Shown in pieces: positions 32,601 through 44,600 of a stretch of 64,000 bases of DNA. Source of the DNA: Sorex araneus. Its lineage: Eukaryota > Chordata > Mammalia > Eulipotyphla > Soricidae. Under the pieces are notes generated by a model that was not told the origin of the DNA, made no database searches, and was given only the letters and a program-made list of their open reading frames with translations. The stretch spans positions 11,848,432 to 11,912,431 of the forward strand of contig NC_073307.1 of the NCBI RefSeq assembly GCF_027595985.1. Reading direction: 5' to 3'. The position numbers and the translations under genes are program-made. Within the stretch, counting starts at the first letter, position 1. Each line of letters opens with the position of its first letter.

Positions 32601-35600
32601 CCCAGTTTCTAAATCTATAATTTAAATATTTAATTGAAAGTATAGACATATCTGCAGTTTTAGTGATTTTTTATACTGCTATTTTAATAACGAATGAATC
32701 GTTTCGGGGCCGGAGCAATAGCACAGCGGGTAGGGCGTTTGCCTTGCATGAAGCCGACCTGGGTTCAATCCCTGGCATCATATGGTCTCCCCAGCATCGC
32801 CAGGAGTAGTTTCTGAGTGTATGAGCCAGGAGTAACCCCTGTGCATAGTTGGGTGTGACCCAAAAAGCGAAAAAAAAAAAAAATTATAAAAAAAAAAAAA
32901 AGAATCGTTTCAGTGAGTGTCTAGAAAGCTCAATGATGCTGTTATCTAATCTCACAAATGCTTTGTGCTGTATTTTGCCATATGTTAAAGTATAACAGAT
33001 ATTTTTATTATTTCAGGTCAAACTATACAGCGCCCAAGATTATAACCTTCCAACCTGTAGAAATAGCAATTTCATATAAATAGCCCCATAAGTGGTCATA
33101 TCTTTTTTGTTTGTTTTGGGAGCCACACTTAACAGTGCTCAGGGTCACACCTAGCAGTGCTCGGGTGACTGTATGGAGTGTCAAGCCTGGGTTGGCTGGT
33201 TGCAAGGCCAACTCTCTGGCCTGGTGGTCGTATTTTTTTATTTGAGCTAAATTTCTGTTAACTTTTGTCATTATATTTGAGATTAATTCTAATTTAGCTG
33301 TTTAAAATGTTTTAGACAAAACATTTAGCTGTAGAAACTTTATTATTAAGATTAAACTATTTTATTGTAAAAGTAATCAACTGATTGAATCTTTTGATGA
33401 GAAAGTGAAGATTTCAGTGTTTGACTTCCATGGTGATTTAAAAAGTTTGTTATATAGTATGAAAATAAAATCAGAATCTTGATTTTAAATAATCAAGGTA
33501 TCATGCTACATAAAATATATGTTCTATACAAAATATACCTACTTAATCTTCCTTTAACAAGGATGAACTTGAAATGCAACAGGAGGAAGAGAATTTGCCA
33601 TATGAAGAAGAGATTTACAAAGATTCAAGTACTTTTCTTAAGGTAAGTAATTTTCAAATTTTAAAATACCGCATTTCAGTTCTGTGCCTGAAAAGACTGT
33701 AAATGAATGCCTCTTGGGTTTTCAGATTTTGTTATTAAGGTATTATTGTTATAAAATACAGTTTAAGCATATTTGTGAAATATTTGAATACCTGGCTTTT
33801 TTAGGATTAGATCATGCTGGATTAACATTTTGGGCTATTGAGTAATTCTAGTTGGGGTGTTTCTGAATATTGCAACTGTTTTTCATTTTGTTAGTCCACT
33901 AATGTTTTATATAACCTCATAGAAAACAAGGATCAGAGTTAGTGTATCTGCCATCAGAGTGCATGTTGTTAATATGATTTTAACATTTTCTTCAGGGAAC
34001 ACAGAGTTTAAACCCCCACAATGATTACTGCCAACATTTTGTAGACACTGGACATAGACCTCAGAATTTCATCAGGGACGTAGGTATGCCAGAATTGGTT
34101 GGATATACTATCATAACTCTTGGATTACCTGCATGTAATTTGTTCTTTTTGTGGATTAAATTTCTAACAACATTATTTTTTTCCTCGATTGTTTTCTCCT
34201 GTCTATTCTCAGTAGTTCTGGTATATACTCTTTCCCTCAGTCTTTTATCCTCTTCTTTTTCCCTTCCTCTCGTTTTCTTGAGCCATACCCATAATGCTGT
34301 GGGCTTACTCCTGGCTCTGTGCTTGAGAGTGGTGCCAGGGATCGAACCAGGATCAGCCACATACAAGGCAAGCACCCTAACCCCTGTACTATCTCTCTGG
34401 CCCTGACAGCATCTGGATTTTTGCAGGCATGTGGTATTCGGGTCATGAGGTATGAAATGTGTATGTGACACATGTTAATTAACTTTTTTTAAGAGGATAG
34501 AAAAATAAACTGGGTGTGATTCTGTTTACTTGGCAGGACTCACAGCCTTCCCTGAATTCACTGACACTAATTCTAATTCTATTGAAATTTTGAATTGTCT
34601 GATTTTCTCCTCAGGTTTGGCTGACAGATTTGAAGAATACCCTAAACTGAGAGAGCTCATCAGGCTGAAAGATGAGTTGATAGCTAAATCTAACACTCCT
34701 CCTATGTAAGTGATTTTTTTTTTTTTGGTTTATTTACTTTCTGTTCCCAGTACAGATTCAAATGTAATTATTTTATCCCCTGATAGCATGTTAATCATGT
34801 TAATGCACTCAATTTCCTCTTTAGAGTTAATGTATTCATTTGAAACTCGAGTGCTGTCTAGTTTGCTTAAATTTTTTTTCGCAGTTTTCTGTTGTTCCAG
34901 TGTCTATATATTTTTTTGTAGAAAAAGACTTAGATGAAGGAAAAAAATTAAAGTAAAAATCTTAACTCAGCATTCAGAAATACTATTTATAACATTTTGA
35001 ATATGATAGACACTTACTTTGAGCTATTGCCAAACAGAATATTTTCATTATCAGGTAAGAAATGTATGTGAGGGGGCTGGAGTGATAACACAGCGGGTAG
35101 GGCGTTTGCCTTGCACTCGGCCGACCTGGGTTTGATCGCCAGCATCCCATATGGTCCCCTGAGCACGGCCAGGGGTAATTCCTGAATGCAAAGCCAGGAG
35201 TGACCCCTGGGCATCGCTGGGTGTGACCCAAAAAGCAAAAAAAAAAAAAAAAGAAATGTATGTGAGGCCTCTGAACTTGAAGAATCTATTATTTCACTTA
35301 GCTTTATTTTGTACACTATATTTGCCAAGATGTATCTATTAATGATGAGAGTGGTGAAATAAGTCAGAGTGGTGAAAAATATTAGTATACTTTAATATTT
35401 ATTCTGTTTAAAAATAGTATAAAGTATTATGTGCCTAAATATATGCAAATACCCTTTTAGTAAAGGCTGGTGATAATTGATACTGAGTAACTGGAAGGTC
35501 AGTTTATACAAGCTAATGAAAATTGCATCCATCTTTAGAGACTTCTGTTGGGAAAAATTAAAATCTTAGAAGTAGTTTTTGGATTTAACTAAACAATTGA

Positions 35601-38600
35601 GAAAAACTTAGAATTTAGATAATGGAAGGGGGCTTGAACATCTTTGTGTGGACTTCCACTATAAAAATGAAAGAACTGGGTGTGCTTGAGATATAATGAC
35701 ATTCACATTGTAGGGCATGTAGAAGAGATTTATACTGAGGAGACTGCAGAGATCTATACTGAAGAAAGATTTCCCCTTCGTTAAAAAAAAAGGCTTTAAT
35801 TAATTAGTTCATGATTTTGTATTGTTTGGTGAGATTTAAGACATTTGTATTACTTTCTCCAGGGTATTTGAAAACATCCTGCTTGCTTTTTTTCCTCCCA
35901 GATTTGTGCCCAAACAATTGAACTGTCTACCTCTGCACCTTTGTCACATTTTATGCTTTAATACAGGTACTTACAGGCAGATATAGAAGCTTTTGACATC
36001 AGAGAACTGACACCTAAATTTGATGTGATTCTTCTGGAACCCCCACTAGAAGAGTATTACAGAGAGACTGGCATCACTGCTAATGAAAAATGCTGGACTT
36101 GGGATGATGTATGATGAAACTTTCTCTGTATTTTTCAAGTATAATCAAATATATGTCTCTTTGATAAAGTATGATTGTTAATAAGTCCCGCTCTTCCAGG
36201 GATCAGAAGTTTTGATTTATAGTACATATTGGGTCTGAAGTTTCAGTAACTTGAACAAGTTACAGTATCTTTAGTCTGATTCTACTTTGAGCTGGAACTT
36301 GACCAGTGAGTACATACTTCAGAGAAGATTCTTAGTTGCAGTCTTGGAATGGGAGGGTATTGCAATATCTGGAAACAGAAAGAACTGACAACTCAATCTG
36401 CATCTTAGTATAAATATATAAAACTTAATTTCTACTCTTCAAAGGCCTTAAATATATAAAACATAATTTCTACTCTTCAAAGGCCTTACATTAAATTATT
36501 TTAAAAAATATATATGATTTCAGTACAGTATAATTGTTACTAACTTGTTATATTGTTATATATTTCTAAAGTTAAGCAAGTTAACGTTCATCATTAATAG
36601 AAAGTCACCTGATTTTTCTTGATCGTTGAAGGTATACTGAGTCCCGGACTGTATTCGGCAGTATGCTGGACTCTCGATATTAAATGATGACTAAGACTCA
36701 GAACTTGTCCTTAGAAAGCACACAGGTTTTTTTTTTTTTTTTTTTTTTATTAATAGTTTATTTTTAATTAGTGAGTCAACGTGAGGGTACAGTTACAGAT
36801 TTATACATTTTTGTGCTCATGTTTCTCCCTTACAAAGTTTGATAACCCATCCCTTCACCAGTGCCCATTCTCCACCACCAGTAAACCCAACATCCCACCC
36901 CCCCTTCCCAGTCCCGTCTCCCCCCACCCCACCCTGCCACTATGGCAGGGAATTCCCTTTTGTTCTCTCTCTCTGGTTAGGTGTTGTGGTTTGCAATAAA
37001 GGTGTTGAGTGGCCACTGCGTTCAGTCTCTAGTCTATATTTGGCCCGCATCATCTTTCCCCCACATGACCAACAACCACATTTTACTTGCTGTTCCCTTC
37101 TCTGAGTTGCCCAGAATGAGAGAACAGCCTCCAAGCCATGGTGACAACCTCCTGGTACTTATGTCTACTATTCTTGGGTGTTCGTCTTATAGTCTATTAT
37201 TCTATATTCCACAGATGAGTGCAATCTTTCTATGTCTGTCTCTCTCTTTCTGACTCATTTCACTTAGCATGACACTTTCCATGTAGATCCACTTATATGC
37301 AAACGTCATGACCTCATTTTTTCTGACAGCTAAAGCACACAGGTTTAATGGGACTGGCGCATTACCCTGAAGTGATCATTGTAGTATTCATATTAGAGAC
37401 TCAGTAGGTGTTGGTGTGTTCCATTAAGGATTTTATTTAAAATACTACATTGGGGCTGGAAGTGATGTGGTACTTGCCTTCAAACAAGGTCCAATCACAT
37501 AGGATGCTCCTGACCCCCTGCCCTGCACCACCAGGAGTGCAGAAGTGACCCCTGAGTACTGCTTCACTTTAGATATACTAAAATACCACACTTCGTGCTT
37601 AGCTTGCAATGAGAAAGAATAGTTATCTTCATTATTATTCAGTAACATGTGGCTCACTCCTGGTGGTACTGGGGTTCAGATCCAGATAGCTGCATGCAAG
37701 GCAGTGCTCTCTCCAGGTCCTAAGGAAGATTTTTATGGGGAATGTGTGAAGGGGTATTGGGCACTCGGGCTAACTTCTAGGTCTGTGTTCAGGGGTTATT
37801 TCCGGTGGGGCTTGGGGATCAAACCACGCAAGGCTTGCACCTTACCTTCTGTACTATCTCTCTGGCCCCTAGATTAAGAAAGATGTTAAGAGTTAAAATC
37901 AAAGGTATATACAGAATGGGGTTATACATAATTAATTTTGCATTATTACCATAATTTAATGCACAAAGATAAGTTGAAGATGAAAATTGTTTGCTTTGGG
38001 TTTTGGGCCACACCTGGCAGTGCCCAAGGCATACCGTGAGTATATGCTATTCTCAAAGTTTTGAGATTTAGTTATTAAAAAACTTACTTTTTTTATGTGA
38101 GATAAGGTAAACAGATTTATCAGGTGTGTGTGGTTTTTTTTTTGCATTTCTGACTTAAAATAATCATTACAATAAAATGAGTACGTAGATTTATTTTGTA
38201 AGTCTTCTCTACATATCAGAACCAGAATGTCTATAAGCATTTTTTGTAAAGTTTCATTTTAATTTTATTCCAACTTTGAATAATTTTTTTTGTTTTAGTT
38301 TCTTATTTCTTAACCCAAATAATTAAGGGTTGCTCTCAGACTATGTCATAAAAAATTCCACTTATATATCAATGATTATTATCTTTTTATATAAAAGCAA
38401 GTATATTTATATGAAAATATGCTCATATGCATATTGTCCTAATTCAGTATAACCTAAAAACTAAACAAGTAGAACAAGAACACATCTCAAGAGACAGGAT
38501 AAATCTCAGTAATTACTCTTTTGGATTTAGGATGAATGGGAAACAAAATATTTACTTTTTTTTTTTTTTTATAGATCATGAAGCTAGAAATTGATGAGAT

Positions 38601-41600
38601 TGCAGCACCCCGATCTTTCATTTTTCTCTGGTGTGGTTCCGGGGAGGGACTGGACCTTGGAAGAGTGGTAAGGTGGCATTCTTTTCGGAAGTAGATATTT
38701 AAATTCAAAGGAAAAAAGTATAAACCATGATGTATTGTATAAGAAGCTTGAAGCTTATTCTCCTTTGGTCCTTTGTGTCTTAACTAGTAAGAAAACATTC
38801 AGAAGAGATGAAATTTTCCCAAGAGAATGCAGAAAAGGCAGTACCCCATCATGTCAACACTAGGAATGAATAAATGTAAATAAAGTTTATTGTAGCTGCA
38901 GGAAGAAAGCAGTTTAAAGATTTGAAACAAAATTTCAGCTGAGTCTTGTAAGACAGGTGTTTGCTCTACCACTGAGTCACATTTCTGGTCCCATTTTTAA
39001 GCATACTATTTGTCATACCACAAATGATCTGATTCTGATTTAATCTTGGTAATTTGATAGGTGAGGAATTTCAAAGTTGGCTTACATTGAGAAGGATCTG
39101 TACTCAGAACCTGAAATTCTGCAGTTACTTTGTAGTCTTTGTATAAATAAGTTTGCTATGTAATTGCTTCTGACATTTATTACTTTCAAGGTGAAACTAA
39201 GCCTAAATGTTCCAATTGGATGTTTATCTTTTTGTTGACACTTCCTTCAAGAGGCTATGGAAAAAGTTAAGGAACTTACTATATGTTTTCCTAGGTATAT
39301 TTATATTAACCTATTTAGCTCTCATGTCTAATTTGGACTTTTCTCCGTCTTCCCAGGCGCAGTTCAGAGTGATTAGGAGTGGTTATCATATTTGTTTATG
39401 TACCAGTTTATCATATTACTTTTTTATGTACCAGTTTATCAGATTTTGGCTAAAAATTAGTACAGAGTAGTTCAACATGAGAAATACTTGTGACTTGTGG
39501 CAGTTATGATAGTCAATATCAAGAGCAAAATGAACGTATTGTAATTGGAGTGGAGGTTGATCTTGATATATCTTTTTTGAAATAAAAATTACATTATTTT
39601 GCTCTTTCCAACAATAAAAGCATATGTCTTACGGAGCAGGGCGCTTGTAGAGACGTTAGGGGGTGTGCCTTGAATTTCCCCGCCCCAGGTGTGATCCCCA
39701 GCACCACGTGTCCTTTTGGGCACTGCTGGGGGTGACCTGGCCACCCCATGGGTTGCTGGGGTGGCCCTGCGGGCTCCCATCCTCAGCTGGACAACCTGAT
39801 TTGTCAGGAATAGCTGGGAGTGGTCCCTTGGCTCCCCGAGCACTGCTTGGAGCACCCTCACTGGCTTTCCCAGCTGGCCTTTTCACCTGTGCTTGACTGT
39901 GGTGCTGCACGACCTATGTCCCCAAGCTGGGGGAAGGACTGTGTCCTCATGGGTCTGCTCGCTGCCGGCCAGCTCCTACATATGTGATGCTGCCCACGTG
40001 CTGTCAAGTGGCTAGCTGATGTTTATTCTGTGTTCACATAGTGACTCGCGGACACTGTGGTTTAAATTTCTCTATTTCTCAAATTACTTACGGCTAAAAA
40101 TTAGGTTTTTATGAATAATGTATAAATAAATAATAGAATTCTAAAATGGACTTTTTTGAGGTTATAGGTATTTAACTTAATAAAAATATTCGATGAGATT
40201 TATCTGAAAAAAGTTATCAAACATTCTTGACAGTTTTCTGCTTCAGCTATCTTTTAGCTACATAGTGATCTTTTATGTTTCTTTAATCTTTTATGATTAA
40301 ACAGGAACCAAGTGTATATGTGTGAGTGTATTTATATTTATGTGGACCAAGTATATATATATATATGTGTGTGTGTGTGCATATATACGTGTATATTTTG
40401 TATATATACATATATTTTGTTACTTGTTCAGGCACCATGGTTTACAATACTGTTAATGGTAGGAATATTTTTATAACTTTTAAAACTCACTTTGTGTTGT
40501 TCACACGGATACTGTATTAAAGAATTGGAATATTACACGATCCTTTTAGTGTTCTGGTAATGAAATGTATCAGTATTCAAAAAACATATATTTATTCTCT
40601 GTAGTGGCTGTATATCTTTAGGCTCATGATTCTTCTTAAGATTCTGGTGCTAAAAGAAAAAAGCTGAAGCCACTAGTTCACAGTTCTTTAGGAATTTTTG
40701 TCGGGGCTGGATAGGAGGCCTCCCACGGAATGTTCAGGAGGAGGCCTGGGGGCCAGCTGGATCCGTGATTTCATGGAAGAGCCCAATGATGTCAGGCTAT
40801 TTGGGCCCTGGTTGTGCTCCAGGCCACTCTCAGTGGTGCTCCAGGCCTCCCGGGACTGCACCGGCCAGTACCTGGGTGCCAGGTGCAGCAGTCAATCCAG
40901 GATCAGCCACATGCAAGGCCTGTGCCTTCATCCCTCTCTGGCCCCTCCAGGAAGCTCAGTACTGTTTATTATTATTAAGGAGTTTTAAACTCTTTCATTT
41001 GCAGTGTTTACGCAAGTGGGGTTACAGGAGATGTGAAGATATCTGTTGGATTAAAACTAACAAAAACAACCCTGGAAAGACTAAGACGTTAGATCCGAAG
41101 GCTGTCTTCCAGAGAACAAAGGTATTGCCTTCACTGCTTTGTTTTCTTTGTTTGCTTTCAAGTTTTTCCAAATTACTATTTAATTTATAATTAATTTTGG
41201 TAGAAAGGTTCTTTGCTTCGACATAGAGATTTACAGTATACATCCAAGTTAACTTTAAATTATTATTTTATTTTTTTTATTTGGGCTGTAGCGATAGCAC
41301 AGCGGGTATAGGGCATTTGCCTTGCATGCGGCTGACCCGGGTTCAGATTCTTCCTTCCCTCTCGGAGAGCCTGGCAAGCTACCCGTGGCGTACTCGATGT
41401 GCCAAAAACAGGAACAACAAGTCTCTGGTTGACTTGTGTCCCCTCGAGCAAACTGAACAGTGGGATGACAGTGCTACAGCGCTACTTTTTTTATTCTCTG
41501 TTAGTTTAGCATCCACTAAGCTGCTGAAATTCTAAGTAAGACACAGAATTTTGGTATCACTAACCCCCCAGAAATGATCCCTTTCTCCAAACATAGAAAA

Positions 41601-44600
41601 AATGCTAGCAGCAAGACTCTAAACTGGTCAGCCCAGCGGCATATTTCTCTTTTCCTTCTCTTTTCCTGCACGGGAACCTGCATTTTAACCCTTGAGAGCC
41701 TTGGTTTTCACGACGGCCCTGCCCGTATCAGACTGACAGTTTAGGGAGGAGTAACGAGCAGGGGCGCTAACGTTTTACTCTATACTCCCACAGTCCAGAC
41801 TAGAGAAAGTGTTTTTTGTTTTGCTTTTTTCGAAGGGAAATTTGAAAATTATTTATTTTTTCACATTTAGTTACGTGGAGTATTTTGATGTCTATATCAT
41901 GCTTAAAAGTTCCCTCTGCAGGCATAAGGTTTATCTCTTGGGTCTGGTTTTGATAGGGATCACATGAGGCCCTATAGAATATCATATTAAGATTCCAAGT
42001 TCATGTCTCCGTGACTGATGAAAGCAAGTTGCCACTTGTCAAGTATTGCAGCAGCAAAGACTCCCTGAAACTCTATGGTGCCCCAGGCCGGTCCCCTGGG
42101 CGTCTGCCCACATCTGGAGATTCAGATTTTTCCAGTGTGGTTTTTGTCCATAGAACTGTGGGCTCATGATTCAGAGAAATGAAGAATGTCCTGGAGTGGA
42201 GGCAGCAGGAATGTAGAATGTTTTCAGGAAGTGGCTGGTGATGAAACGGCTCATTGGTCCGCTCTTGCCCTCCCCCAGGAACACTGCCTTATGGGCATCA
42301 AAGGGACGGTGAAGCGGAGCACGGATGGCGATTTCATTCACGCGAATGTGGACATTGACTTGATTATCACGGAAGAACCAGAAATTGGCAACATAGAAAA
42401 ACCTGTGGAAATTTTTCATATCATTGAACATTTTTGTCTCGGGAGAAGACGTCTTCATCTGTTTGGAAGAGACAGTACCATTCGACCAGGTAGGATAACA
42501 GAGAAAGCAAACAGGCCTTTATGGGGAATCCCTTCTCGTGGGTGGGACAGTGCTCGGGATTGAACTCTCAGCCCCAGCCTCGACCCTGTGCCTCGCGGCC
42601 CTCGGGCTTGCATGGCGGGCTCTTAGCGCGGAGCTGTCCCTGGGCTTGGAAATGGCCTTGCTCTGCTTTGCTTTTCTTTGGGGGCCTCACCAGTGGTGCT
42701 CAGGGCACTGGGTGTGGTGCCTGGGTACTGAGCCCACATGCAGCGCAAGTGCTCTATTCTCTGTACTCTCTCTCCAGCCCCGAAATGTCTTTCTTGATCT
42801 TAGAAAGCCAAGAAGCGATGAAATGTCGTTCTTTACTCTTTTTCTTTTGAATTCCACTTTATCTGATCTTTCTATTAATTTTATCTGTTTAAGTTTTCTT
42901 TTGGTTGGCATTTGCACGGCTTACTTCTCTCCTTTCAGTCTTCCGTATCCTTACACTTAAAAGGCCTGGCTGATTTTTCATTTAGCTTATTTTTACCTTT
43001 GAATGGGTTTAGCCCTTCTGTACTATAATTCCTGGTACTATGCACCCTCCCTTATTGTTTCTTTGGGTTATTTTATTATTCCATTTTTCTTTTCTATTAT
43101 ATTTCTTGTGTTGTTCCTTCCATGGTTATCGTGGAGATGGTTGCATGCATCCTTTAAACATAAATTTGGATTAAAAGAGTGCATTGATTGATAATCCAGG
43201 TTTTTTCTTTGATATTGGGGCTCTACCTAGCAGTACTAGGTGCTGCTCCTGCCTCTGTGCTTAGAAATCACTCTTGGGGTACTGGTAGGAACATACACAG
43301 TGCCACATTTGAACTGGAATTGGCTGTGTGCAAGGCCACCCTAACCACTGTTCTCTATCTGCGGCCCTACCTTAATATTTTTAACCCAACTTTTTTCAGT
43401 GTATCACTTAAAAATGGGTACTGTATATGCAGTATCCACACAAGTACAGAATGAGTGTTGAGTTATTTAGATGTTCTTTGCATATGTACATGAACGTCTT
43501 GTTTGGAATTTTTATGCTAAATTAACTTTATATATGAAGTAATATTTGGGTAACAGCACTTGCGGCAGATAAGCAAAAATATTTCTTCACTGAGTTGTGA
43601 AGATCATTAGGGATTCACATTGTGTCCTCCAGAAAATGTCGCTGTTCCTACATGCTGAGTGTCAAGATTATGGCTGCAGCATTTGAGGAAATATAGTGCA
43701 GATTTTTCTCTTTGTAACCAGTTTATCTTACCCAAATAGTTCCTGGGTCTGAGAATAATCCCCAGTGGCAACTGCTCAAGGTTGACAACTTTAAAGAAAA
43801 CAAAAACTGAGGAGTACAAGCAAGTATCAGATGCTAATCTTTTAATAACTGAGCTACCAGTGCAAGTACTTAAAAGACAATGTTGAAGAGGAAACAAGAT
43901 TCAATCTCATTACCTCCAAGAATGATTTCTACATATTTTGTTTTTTGTTTTGTTTTGTTTTGGGGGCCATGCCCAGCGATGCTCAGGGCTGCTTCTTGGC
44001 TTTGCACTCAGGGATCATTCCTGGTGGTGCTCAGGGGCCCATATGGGATGCCAGGGATCGAACCTTGGTTCTCTGCTACCTGGCAAATGCTTTACCCACT
44101 GTATTGTTCTCTGGCCATTCTACATATTTTGTGGTCCTTCTGAGCAAATATTTAAGTGTCTATATAATCGTAGTCATTCTTTTTTCCTTAGTTGTCAACT
44201 ATATTTCTGTATGTTAAATGATTAGCATTTTATAGATTTTTGGAAACATGACTTCTTCAGGTAGTTGCACAAGTAAATGGAGATCCTACTTAATTTTAGC
44301 TTTATGGTTTCAGCATGCTCTTCTCCGTTCCTTTAGCTCTGCGGACTTTCCTATACATTCCTTCAGACAGACTTTCTGTTCCAACCGATCTAGGTTTCTG
44401 GGGTGAGCATTTATTTTTGGCTTGTAATCTACCATCTAATTCTTTTGTTCCTTCCTGGAAAACTGTCCTTTTGGCTACAGTAACAGTCGGAAAGTATAAC
44501 CTCGGTAAAATGATAGGTGTTAGCCACCTACATCATAGTAGCAACCTGGAGAGCTCTGCTTCATTATCTGGATGAAATCCTTACACATATTCTTTCCCTT